This document shows positions 1-7,020 of a stretch of 10,656 nucleotides of DNA, one piece after another. The position numbers and the translations under genes are program-made. This DNA comes from an uncultured Bacteroidales bacterium (GTDB lineage: Bacteria; Bacteroidota; Bacteroidia; Bacteroidales; UBA932). The stretch's first letter is position 1. Each line of letters opens with the position of its first letter. The stretch lies in NCBI GenBank assembly GCA_934693135.1, contig CAKUVA010000042.1, positions 1-10,656 on the forward strand, read 5' to 3'. The notes below the pieces were generated by a model that was not told where the DNA came from, did not search any database, and worked only from the letters and a program-made list of their open reading frames with translations.

Positions 1-66
1 TTTCAGACGGACGTTTGAAAACGTAAACTTCTAAGGAGTCTTACACAGCCCAACATCGGGATAAAA

Positions 67-94
67 TTTGATTCACTTTTTTTTCTTAAATTTG
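67..94 (+). promoter_or_regulatory. Probable Bacteroidota-type promoter of the kinase operon
   Basis: TAAATTTG at 87-94 matches the Bacteroidota primary sigma -7 consensus TAnnTTTG exactly. An upstream TTTG at 67-70 could be the -33 element, but the 16-base gap is a few bases shorter than the usual one of about 20, so that half is weaker. Transcription would begin near 98-102, leaving a leader of about 70 bases before the ATG at 170. The -7 match is seen in the sequence; promoter activity is inferred. Confidence 0.45.
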
Positions 95-102
95 CACATA
101 CT

Positions 103-129
103 TTACGCGGATATTAATAATCTGCGTAA
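103..129 (+). promoter_or_regulatory. Leader hairpin upstream of the kinase gene
   Basis: TTACGC at 103-108 pairs with GCGTAA at 124-129. The stem continues through a G-U pair (109/123) and GAT/ATC (110-112/120-122), giving 10 paired positions around a 7-base AT-only loop at 113-119. No T-run follows, so it is not an intrinsic terminator. It sits almost at the 5' end of the predicted transcript, where it could protect the mRNA from decay, or act as a protein-binding dyad in DNA. The role is inferred. Confidence 0.4.
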
Positions 130-169
130 GCATTGGGATTTATAAACCTTACACGAAAAATTTGCTATA

Positions 170-1210
170 ATGGCATCAGAAAAAAAATCCATTCTCGGCA
201 TAGGGAATGCGCTTACAGATATTTTGGCAGTGCTGCCAGATGACTCATTCCTTAAGTTGTACCATCTACCAAAAGGGAGCATGCAGTTTGTGGACATGGA
301 GACTGGGAATAAAATATTTGAAAGTCTTAAGCCTTACGGATTGCATTATGTCGCAGGTGGTTCTGCAGCCAACACAATCACATGCACAGCCATCTTCGGC
401 ATGACCTCTGCATTCATCGGAAAAGTCGGAGAAGACGAATTAGGACACTTATTCAAAAGTGATGAGGAGCAATATGGCGTAAAAACATTGCTTTTGAAAG
501 GAAAAAATCCTTCAGGTCGCTCGATGGTACTTGTATCAGGGGCCAATGCGGAGAGAACCTTTGCGAACTACATGGGAGCAGCATTGGAAATGGTGCCAGA
601 AGATCTCAAGCCAGAGTACTTCGAAGGATATGATTACTTCCACATTGAAGGATATCTCGTACAGAATCAAGCCCTTATCAGACGCGCAGTAGAAATGGCC
701 CACGATGCCGGATGCATAATCTCACTTGACATGGCCTCTTATAATGTCGTAGAATCTAACGATGCGTTCCTTCACGACATCGTGGACAAATATGTAGACA
801 TCGTGTTCGCTAATGAATCCGAAGCAAAGGCATTCACAAAGATGGCACCAAGAGAAGCCCTCGATGAAATAGCAAAACATTGCAGCATAGCCGTTGTGAA
901 AGTCGGAAAAGATGGCTCAATGGTAAAGAAAGGTGATGAATATTATTATATAGAAGCTTGGCCTGCCAACACGATTGACGCAACAGGAGCAGGAGACACC
1001 TACGCTGCAGGCTTTCTATATGCACATTCGCTCGGCATGCCGTTAAAAGTATGTGGAGAAGTCGGATCCATCATAGCCGCTAAAGTAGTGGAAGTAATAG
1101 GAACAAAAATTGATATACCACGTTGGAAAGCAGCGAAAAAGGAAATTAGAGAGTTGCTTGCGGATAACGGAGTAACAATTTCATCCAAAGAAGAGAACTA
1201 CAATGTTTGA
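170..1210 (+). CDS. PfkB-family carbohydrate/nucleoside kinase (adenosine kinase-like)
   Basis: A 346-residue cytoplasmic kinase of the ribokinase/PfkB fold, which transfers the ATP gamma-phosphate to a sugar or nucleoside hydroxyl. Visible signatures: an N-terminal GIGNALTDI strand (10-18); the substrate-site motif GGSAANT (63-69); the Mg-binding NxxE motif N215-E218; and the second PfkB signature with DATGAGD (270-276), whose GAGD anion hole ends in the catalytic base Asp276. The length is full for the family. Bacteroidota homologues of this type are often annotated adenosine kinase, but the motifs do not fix the substrate; ribokinase-, fructokinase- or inosine/guanosine kinase-like activity remains possible. 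The ATG at 170 is chosen because the protein then starts just before the first Rossmann-like strand. It is first in a three-gene operon, and its stop overlaps the next start by 8 bases, which suggests translational coupling. Confidence 0.9.
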   Translation: MASEKKSILGIGNALTDILAVLPDDSFLKLYHLPKGSMQFVDMETGNKIFESLKPYGLHYVAGGSAANTITCTAIFGMTSAFIGKVGEDELGHLFKSDEEQYGVKTLLLKGKNPSGRSMVLVSGANAERTFANYMGAALEMVPEDLKPEYFEGYDYFHIEGYLVQNQALIRRAVEMAHDAGCIISLDMASYNVVESNDAFLHDIVDKYVDIVFANESEAKAFTKMAPREALDEIAKHCSIAVVKVGKDGSMVKKGDEYYYIEAWPANTIDATGAGDTYAAGFLYAHSLGMPLKVCGEVGSIIAAKVVEVIGTKIDIPRWKAAKKEIRELLADNGVTISSKEENYNV

Positions 1211-1727
1211 GTTTATAAAAGCCATATTTAGGAAAAGATACCTCAAAAGAAATAGTAAGTCCATAACTACTGGGCTGACATCTATGGAGCAAGTCCACAC
1301 CATTTCAATCGTGATTGATGCCTCGGACAATAATTTTGAAAAGTGTATATCTCACATCAATGACTATTTCAATGAGAAAGGGATTATTGCCAAGATTCAT
1401 TATTTTAATTTCAGCAAGAAAAGTGCAAGTGACCACACAATAGAGAATACAATTACCAGTAATGATGTCAATTGGTACGGACGTCCTTCGAAAGAAATCT
1501 TGAAAAAAATTTCTGAAGAAAAAGCCGACATATTCATATCTCTCATTGATAACGACAAGTTCCCAATCACATGCATAGCTAAAAGTTCCACAGCCGGATT
1601 CAAGATTGGGCGCAGACAATTATACGGAAAAACACTTGATCTTATCATCGAAGACTCACCATCAGAAGCATTTACACAAGAAACTGCATTTGATGAAATA
1701 ATCAAATATATAAACACGATAAAATAA
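1203..1727 (+). CDS. DUF6913-like small protein of unknown function
   Basis: A 174-residue protein without a signal peptide or membrane helix. A basic N-terminus (residues 1-20, with RKRYLKRNSK) precedes a mixed alpha/beta region. The most distinctive part is an NWYGRPSKEIL segment (90-100), then a hydrophobic strand ending in FISLID (111-116) and a GFKIGRRQ motif (132-139), then DLIIED (146-151). This order, an NW.G.P box, a DI-I-LI strand and a K-GRR segment, resembles from memory the DUF6913 proteins of Bacteroidota; I cannot run the profile search. No catalytic role is known to me. The start overlaps the kinase stop by 8 bases, and the DUF368 gene follows after 8 bases, so the three genes are very probably cotranscribed. 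Its position beside a lipid-carrier transporter hints at an envelope or housekeeping role, but that is only association. Confidence 0.8.
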   Translation: MFEFIKAIFRKRYLKRNSKSITTGLTSMEQVHTISIVIDASDNNFEKCISHINDYFNEKGIIAKIHYFNFSKKSASDHTIENTITSNDVNWYGRPSKEILKKISEEKADIFISLIDNDKFPITCIAKSSTAGFKIGRRQLYGKTLDLIIEDSPSEAFTQETAFDEIIKYINTIK

Positions 1728-1735
1728 GTTCCATA

Positions 1736-2698
1736 ATGAACGGATTGACAAAAAACATTATTACAGGTTTCAAAGGATTCGGAATGGGAGCCGCAAATGT
1801 GATACCTGGAGTTTCGGGAGGAACAATAGCTCTTCTTACAGGTATATTCACGGAAATCATCGATGCATTGAATGCCATGATGTCTCCAGAATCATGGAAA
1901 TTACTTCTCAACGGCAAATTCAAAGACTTCTGGAAAAAAATACACGGAGCATTCCTCGTATCACTATTCATTGGAGTACTCGTCAGCATCTTCACACTGG
2001 CTAAGGTTATGGTTTATGTGATGGACTACTACCCTATTCAAACATGGGCATTTTTCTTCGGTCTAATCATAGCATCATCAGCATACATGATATATGACAT
2101 AAAAGGATGGAAAATCAATGACTTTCTATTTTTCGCAATAGGAATAGCTCTTGGCGTGGCAATCTGCACATTATCCCCCACATCCACACCTGACGACTTA
2201 TGGTTCATATTCATCTGCGGAGCCATAGCAGTATGTACTATGATACTCCCAGGAATATCAGGAAGTTTCATCCTCGTTATTCTCGGAAAATATGATTACA
2301 TAATGCAGGCTGTGAACCAGATGAATATACCCGTATTAGGAGTATTCGCAATTGGATGTATCATCGGTATTCTCGGATTCTCCAAGTTTCTCCACTGGCT
2401 TCTTGCTCGTTGTGAAAGACAGACCATGCTCGTACTCGTAGGTTTCGTCATCGGAGCACTCGTAAAAGTCTGGCCTTGGAACAATGTTACTGCAATAGCA
2501 GAAGCTCAACTACTGAGAAGTGGGATGAATGCTGATGCCGCCAGAGAAAGCGCAGAGATGTTGATCGCAGGAGGTGCAAATCTAAAAAATTTCGACCTGC
2601 AGATTTCTGGAGCGATTTTCTTTGCAATCTTAGGATTGTTGCTTGTAGCAATTCTCGAATATATGAGCGCAGTACACAAACTCAAAGATTCACAATAG
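1736..2698 (+). CDS. popT: DUF368 membrane protein, PopT-type undecaprenyl-phosphate translocase
   Basis: A 320-residue polytopic inner-membrane protein of the DUF368 family. Members called PopT have been reported to return undecaprenyl phosphate from the outer to the cytoplasmic membrane leaflet, recycling the lipid carrier for peptidoglycan and surface glycans. Both halves carry the family's duplicated re-entrant motif: ANVIPGVSGGT at 20-30 and MILPGISGS at 169-177, the sign of an internal inverted repeat. Hydrophobic segments lie near 74-92, 104-121, 131-147, 156-185, 200-220, 229-245 and 289-308. The segment around 250-288 is a soluble, Ala/Glu-rich loop. Nothing is missing relative to the family. 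It is last in the operon, and its 3' end overlaps the convergent nrdG by 17 bases. The family assignment is secure; transport direction and substrate are carried over from characterised homologues. Confidence 0.88.
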   Translation: MNGLTKNIITGFKGFGMGAANVIPGVSGGTIALLTGIFTEIIDALNAMMSPESWKLLLNGKFKDFWKKIHGAFLVSLFIGVLVSIFTLAKVMVYVMDYYPIQTWAFFFGLIIASSAYMIYDIKGWKINDFLFFAIGIALGVAICTLSPTSTPDDLWFIFICGAIAVCTMILPGISGSFILVILGKYDYIMQAVNQMNIPVLGVFAIGCIIGILGFSKFLHWLLARCERQTMLVLVGFVIGALVKVWPWNNVTAIAEAQLLRSGMNADAARESAEMLIAGGANLKNFDLQISGAIFFAILGLLLVAILEYMSAVHKLKDSQ

Positions 2699-3212
2699 GA
2701 TCAATGCCTTTGTGCCAAAATCTATATGTAATATCTTCTACAACATAAGACTTTACATCCGTCACAGACAATCCTGTGGCGGATTTTTTATGCTTTATAT
2801 GATAAAGTCTCTGATTTGTACTACGTTCATTAAGCGGTCCACAAGATGGTCGGTAAGGCCCCACCTTCACATAGTCGAAAAGCCTCCAGATATCATCTTC
2901 CACATTCTCACGACCCGAGTATATCGCCAAGGCCAATGATGGGTAAGCCTTCTTGATATAAGATGCAATCTCCATCAAGGAAACATGGTCATTGCCCTCG
3001 CCGAGAAACAAGAAACAGTTCACTCCGAAGTTCGCATCTAACATTGACTCGACAGCCTCCGGCGTCAGTTCCTCTCCGACGTCCTTGCGCAAGAACGGAG
3101 AATGGCATCCCTCACAGAGGCCAGTGCAGTTCGAAATATCCACTGCCAATGTCACCTTGTCCGGAATCTCTTCCAAGACAATGCTATTCATCTCCGGTAT
3201 ATATTTAATCAT
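2682..3212 (-). CDS. nrdG: Anaerobic ribonucleotide reductase activating protein (radical SAM)
   Basis: A 176-residue radical-SAM activase that uses a [4Fe-4S] cluster and S-adenosylmethionine to install the glycyl radical on NrdD. The cluster motif CX3CX2C is Cys29, Cys33, Cys36, followed by HSPF as is usual in NrdG. The start MIKYIPEMNSIVLEEIPD aligns with the family N-terminus. A Gly/Glu stretch FLGEG (69-73) lies where the family has its GGE/GGD SAM-binding motif, and KVGPY (116-120) with TNQRLY (132-137) are typical later blocks. After residue 139 it departs from the family as I remember it: about 13 extra residues (roughly 141-157) come before DITYRFW (160-166), and the tail runs some 8 residues past that block. 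The extra stretch coincides with a terminator hairpin for the opposite strand. It lies 71 bases downstream of nrdD in the same operon. Confidence 0.9.
   Translation of the reverse strand: MIKYIPEMNSIVLEEIPDKVTLAVDISNCTGLCEGCHSPFLRKDVGEELTPEAVESMLDANFGVNCFLFLGEGNDHVSLMEIASYIKKAYPSLALAIYSGRENVEDDIWRLFDYVKVGPYRPSCGPLNERSTNQRLYHIKHKKSATGLSVTDVKSYVVEDITYRFWHKGIDPIVNL
2757..2789 (+). terminator. Intrinsic terminator of the plus-strand operon, inside nrdG
   Basis: An 11-bp stem forms between ATCCGTCACAG (2757-2767) and CTGTGGCGGAT (2774-2784), with one G-U pair and a 6-base loop. It runs straight into a T-run ending at 2789. In the minus direction no T-run follows the hairpin, so it should act only on plus-strand transcripts, that is, on RNA read from the kinase-DUF6913-popT operon. 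It lies about 60 bases past the popT stop and antisense to nrdG codons 143-152. The structure is seen directly; termination is inferred from the standard stem plus U-tract rule. Confidence 0.8.
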
Positions 3213-3283
3213 CGATGTCCTATTTCAGATAATTATCGGAAAGTTCGAAGCAGTTGCGCATCAAGAAGCTGATACACAGATTC
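3213..3283 (-). other. nrdD-nrdG spacer
   Basis: A 71-base gap between the nrdD stop and the nrdG start. On the minus strand a purine-rich TAGGAC lies about 5-10 bases before the nrdG ATG and may serve as its ribosome binding site. A perfect 10-base palindrome GATAATTATC lies at 3228-3237. No terminator is visible, so nrdG is probably cotranscribed with nrdD. Confidence 0.5.
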
Positions 3284-5473
3284 TTATTTCTCAGCATAAT
3301 AGCGGTGCTCAGCCTCCTCCTGACGCATCTCGCTAAATGACGAAACTCTCTTCAAGTACCCGATGACACGGGTGAGATAATCCAAATTATGACTTCCGCA
3401 CTTAGGGCAGACTGTCAATGTATCCTTACTGATATAGCCACAGTCGTTGCAAACCGTGTTGCGACAGTTAAATGTGAAATAGTTCGTCCCGTAGTGAGCA
3501 GCGACGTTCAGCAGCTGCCTGTACTGATCCTTGCTGAGATGCTCGGCAATGTTCATGTGCAGTGCAGAGCCACCATCAAGATATTTCACATATTCCTCCC
3601 CGTGAAGCTTGAACTTATCTATCATTGACAAGGAATCATCCTCAGGATTATAGAAATACGAGCTGTACATATTATGCTTCGGAGAGACGAAGAACCCGTC
3701 CTTCTTGTCCCATTTGTAGTTCTTTCCGGAAAGATTCTCGCCCGGCACGAACTCGGTATTGAACATTGTCTCACGCGTCTTATCTTTACGGTTGGAGATA
3801 TTGATGGTTTCCAGAATCGTGTTCACGAACTCGCGATAGGCTTCATTAGGGGAAATCTCCAGTCCGAGGAACTCCGCCGCATCGGTAAGTCCGTTAACGC
3901 CCACAGTAAGATACTGCTTTCGCATATCGATGAACCCGGCCTTATAGACATCCAGCATATCAGCCTTAAGGAAATCACGGATGATTTCGTTGAATGCAGT
4001 CTGATACTTGTGGACTCTGGCGGTCATCTCGCTAATTTCAGCATCAATACATTCGTACAATGCCTTTCTGTCGTATTTGAGATCTTTCGGAAGCGGTTTT
4101 CCTTCAGGCAGGTCAATGCCTTGAGTTTCCTTGAAGAACTTTCTTGCGGCAATCTGGATAATGCGGTTAAGGTTAATGGTCATTACAGATTTCGAGCCAG
4201 TTGCCACAGATGCCGTGCCCATAGAATACTGGTGCGTCGTATGATTATGCTCCTCGTCGCTGTTATCCAGATCCTTCAATGAGTTTCGCAGACGACAACA
4301 GCTTGAAAGACTATCCGGACTATTCGATATGTAGCAGAAGAAGCTATGCCCCTTGGACCACATTTCCGCTGTGAAATCAGCATATTCTTTATCTGCATAA
4401 TCATCGCTACCATTGGTAAGAAGTGCCATCGTCTCGACAGGGAACGTGAGAATATATCTGTTTCTTTCCTCATTGAACCAGTTCATGAAATGCTTCTGCA
4501 GCCAGGACAACGTCTCCCATTTCGGAGCTGTACCATCCGGGAAGCGGAAATCACCAAATACGCCATCGAAATAAGGCTTATCGAAATAGCCAATATTCCA
4601 GAATACAGTCTGATACCCGCGATTACCTGCAGGCATATTCATCGAGTGCACAACCTGCTGGAAATAATTGTCAATAACCTTCTCAAGAGTGCGTTGCTTG
4701 ACATTATTCTCGACCACCTCATCCAGTCTTTCAAGATAATTCTCACCGTAATCCTTACGAATGAAATAGTCTAAATACATTAGAAATTCTGGTGTGGCAA
4801 CAGCACCCATGAACTGCGATGATATTGAATAGACAAGGTTTATAAACTCACCACAGAACGATTTCAGATCAGTCGGTGCTACCGATACCCCACCAAGTTC
4901 CTTAAGTCCGCTCTCCAGGAACGGATACATGGTAATAGCCACACAATACGGATAGCCCGGAGTGCCGCTTTCGTCATGCTTGTAGAGTACATGGCTTTCA
5001 AGATCCTCGATGTACTGGTCCGCCAGACGCTTGCTGTACATCGCCTTGATCTTATCCTTCATTATGTAGCGGTTCTGCTTGATATTATTCTCCTTATAAA
5101 GTTCTTGACCAAGTGTCACAATATTTTTGCGTGTAACATTGGCATTAGAATCAAACTTGGAGCCGGTAGCAGCATTGGACGCCTTGATATAGTCGCGGAT
5201 AAAGTCGCGCTTCTTGCGAAGATCGATTCCGGCATCGAATTTTTCGATATATGCCAATGCGACTTTCTTGTTTATGGACATCAATGACTCCTCAACTTGC
5301 CGTCGAATTTCCTTACTGGCTATTTTGTCATAAATATATAGGTTATCGACAATGGACACAACCACAGATTCTGGGCACGCCTCGCCTGCAGTCCTGTAAG
5401 CCTCGTGAATACCTTTGATAAGTTTCTCTCTATCATACTCCTCGTAGGAGCCATTAGTCTTATAGACATCCAT
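3284..5473 (-). CDS. nrdD: Anaerobic (class III) ribonucleoside-triphosphate reductase
   Basis: A 729-residue cytoplasmic glycyl-radical enzyme that reduces ribonucleoside triphosphates to deoxyribonucleotides without oxygen. In order: an N-terminal ATP-cone (about 3-90, starting VYKTNG) that senses ATP/dATP; a ten-stranded barrel with Cys177 in GYPYCVA, matching the first-strand cysteine that cooperates with the reductant; the finger-loop cysteines Cys392-Cys393 (SSCCRLRN), one of which should carry the thiyl radical; a zinc site of two CxxC pairs (Cys675/678 and Cys689/692); and the glycyl-radical site Gly705 in RVIGYL, with a conserved tail to residue 729. No key residue is missing and the length is normal. 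The presence of the Cys177 equivalent fits formate-dependent members, but that is inferred. It starts at 5473 by the usual position of the ATP-cone, and nrdG follows. Confidence 0.95.
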   Translation of the reverse strand: MDVYKTNGSYEEYDREKLIKGIHEAYRTAGEACPESVVVSIVDNLYIYDKIASKEIRRQVEESLMSINKKVALAYIEKFDAGIDLRKKRDFIRDYIKASNAATGSKFDSNANVTRKNIVTLGQELYKENNIKQNRYIMKDKIKAMYSKRLADQYIEDLESHVLYKHDESGTPGYPYCVAITMYPFLESGLKELGGVSVAPTDLKSFCGEFINLVYSISSQFMGAVATPEFLMYLDYFIRKDYGENYLERLDEVVENNVKQRTLEKVIDNYFQQVVHSMNMPAGNRGYQTVFWNIGYFDKPYFDGVFGDFRFPDGTAPKWETLSWLQKHFMNWFNEERNRYILTFPVETMALLTNGSDDYADKEYADFTAEMWSKGHSFFCYISNSPDSLSSCCRLRNSLKDLDNSDEEHNHTTHQYSMGTASVATGSKSVMTINLNRIIQIAARKFFKETQGIDLPEGKPLPKDLKYDRKALYECIDAEISEMTARVHKYQTAFNEIIRDFLKADMLDVYKAGFIDMRKQYLTVGVNGLTDAAEFLGLEISPNEAYREFVNTILETINISNRKDKTRETMFNTEFVPGENLSGKNYKWDKKDGFFVSPKHNMYSSYFYNPEDDSLSMIDKFKLHGEEYVKYLDGGSALHMNIAEHLSKDQYRQLLNVAAHYGTNYFTFNCRNTVCNDCGYISKDTLTVCPKCGSHNLDYLTRVIGYLKRVSSFSEMRQEEAEHRYYAEK

Positions 5474-5652
5474 AATCAGAAGATTTTTTTATTCTATATA
5501 GCTATCAATTATGTAGTTACAAAAATTACACATAATAGCCACATTTAGAACTATTAAAAACAAGTCCAATCCGTGAATCACGGACCGGACCTGCAAAATT
5601 ATAAAATCCCTCTACCTTATCAAAGAGTTTTCTTCGGAAAAGTTACCTCAAT
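5474..5652 (-). other. Intergenic region: nrdD promoter side and efflux-operon terminator
   Basis: A 179-base gap between two genes on the minus strand. The half nearest nrdD (5474-5550) is strongly AT-rich and should hold its promoter, but no clean TAnnTTTG is present; the closest is TA-NNN-TTTG on the minus strand at 5520-5528, one base too long and with no -33 partner. An 8-base palindrome ATAGCTAT lies around 5498-5505. I see no convincing NrdR box. The terminator at 5551-5590 ends the efflux operon upstream. Confidence 0.5.
5551..5590 (-). terminator. Intrinsic terminator of the RND efflux operon
   Basis: An inner stem TCCGTG (5570-5575) / CACGGA (5579-5584) closes on a 3-base AAT loop, and an outer stem GTCC (5564-5567) / GGAC (5587-5590) adds four pairs across a small internal loop (AA opposite CC). 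On the minus strand the hairpin is followed by TTGTTTTTAATAG. It lies about 60 bases past the stop of the efflux gene, in the right direction, and no T-run follows it on the plus strand. Confidence 0.8.
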
Positions 5653-7020
5653 TCACTTCCAACCACCTCCAAGAGCCTTGTAAAGATCAACTATCGCAAG
5701 ACTTTCTCGTGTCCCGGCTTCACAAAATTCAAGCTGAGAATCCAAGTACTTACGTTGAGAATCCAACACATCCATATAACTTATGACGCCATTGATATAC
5801 TGACTATCTGCCAATGTCACATATTTCATCGCAGCATCTAACATCTCAGCCTTAGCAAGGGAATTTGAGCGAGCTGACTGCAGCGTTACCACTGCGTCAT
5901 ATACCTCACGGAATGCCTGCATTACATCCTTCTCGTACGATATACGAGCTTGTTCATAAGCAGATACAGCAGCCTTCATGGCAGCCCTACGTTTTCCAAA
6001 TTCGAACAGTGGTGACGTCAATGTCGCACCAGTGAACCAGAAAGGAGACTTAAGGAAAGAGGTCAATGCGTCATTTTCCAACCCAGCTCCGAGATTTATA
6101 ACAAATGAAGGGAACCTATCTGCCACAGCTATCCCTACACGAGCCTCCGAAGCACGTAATCTATCCTCCGACTGCATAATATCAGGCCTGCGCTTCAGCA
6201 AATCTGAAGACAATCCAATGGGTATTTCTACAGAACTATAAGACACAGAGGCTGAAAGACTCCTTTCTATATCCTTAATATATGATCCTGTCAAAAAGCA
6301 CAACTCGCTTTCTTTCAAGGCTATCTGCCTCTGCAAGTCAGGAACACGAGCCTGAGCGGAAGCCAGTTCAACGAGAGCTTGCTGATATGGTATTTCCGAT
6401 GTAAGTCCCCCCTCTGCACGTAATTTAGATTGGTGCACAGATTCCTGTCTGGTAATCAACGTATTCTTCACGATCTCAAGCTTTCTGTCAAGCCCAGCAA
6501 GTTCATAATAGCATGTTGCAACAGAAGCAATTATACTCATTTTAACCGCTTTCTGATTTTCCGTCATTTCAAGATACCCTGCCAGCTTCTCGCGGTTCGC
6601 CCATTTCAAACGGCCCCAAAAATCTACTTCCCACTGAAATGAAGCCTTGAGACCAAATTCTGGATCCTCCGGGTCGGAATCAACACCTCCATAATTGCTA
6701 TGATCATTCTGTCCATACCCCTTTACAGATACTGATGGTAACTGCGAAGCTTTCTGAATACGATACCGATAACGAGCCTCCTTAAGCCGTTCAACAGCAA
6801 TTAACATATCCTTATTATAGGTAAGAGCTTCTTTTATCAGTTTCTGCAATTCTGCATCAGTATATATTTTCTGCCATTCGACATCGCCCATGCTGCTGTC
6901 TGCCTGAAAACCATAAAGAGAATCAGGGACATTGCCAAGATCCGGCTTTGTGCACAATCTGGATGTAGAGCATGATTCCAATGCTGATGCGGACAATATG
7001 ACGGCAGCCAGCATTGACAT
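5653..7020 (-). other. Outer-membrane factor module (TolC/NodT-like lipoprotein) of the fused gene
   Basis: Residues 1045-1499 of the long frame, 455 residues, the usual length of a free-standing NodT/OprM-type channel lipoprotein. Such trimers form the outer-membrane beta-barrel and periplasmic alpha-tunnel of RND pumps. Seen here: the early WQKIYTDAELQKLI-type block, an FQWEVDFWGRLK box leading into the first long helix, a second-repeat SSDLLKRRPDI motif followed by an SEDRLRASEARVGIA helix, then TSPLFEFGKR, and a long C-terminal helical repeat ending in LYKALGGGWK. The two OEP repeats are both present. It could be made alone from the ATG at 7018-7020, but a protein starting there would lack a basic n-region before its hydrophobic stretch. 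Confidence 0.85.

Larger units (their letters stand above)
1..169. other. Upstream leader region of the kinase operon
   Basis: No gene can be supported here. Two short frames entering from the left edge stop at 24-26 and 32-34; either could be the tail of an upstream gene, but too little is visible to judge. A perfect 6-base dyad (ACGTTT, GA, AAACGT) lies at 11-24 with a loop too short for a good RNA hairpin. The rest is AT-rich and carries the probable promoter at 67-94 and the leader hairpin at 103-129, listed separately. Confidence 0.6.

Noticed and set aside
11..24. ACGTTT/AAACGT dyad near the left edge
   Set aside because: A two-base loop prevents a good RNA hairpin and nothing else marks it as an operator; context lies outside the window.
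3228..3237. GATAATTATC palindrome between nrdD and nrdG as an operator
   Set aside because: A 10-base AT-rich palindrome is common by chance in such DNA and no second copy was seen near the nrdD start.
2992..3336. A 114-codon plus-strand frame across nrdG and the end of nrdD
   Set aside because: It spans two real genes on the opposite strand and its composition is that of a reverse-complement shadow.
3674..4282. A 202-codon plus-strand frame antisense to nrdD
   Set aside because: No domain and no promoter or ribosome site; nrdD with all catalytic motifs occupies the other strand.
5520..5528. TA-NNN-TTTG on the minus strand as an nrdD promoter
   Set aside because: The spacer is one base longer than the TAnnTTTG consensus and there is no -33 element at a sensible distance.
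5628..5641. A small hairpin TTTTC, TTCG loop, GAAAA just past the fused gene
   Set aside because: Only 5 mostly A-T pairs; on the relevant minus strand the loop is CGAA and no T-run follows. The stronger terminator lies at 5551-5590.
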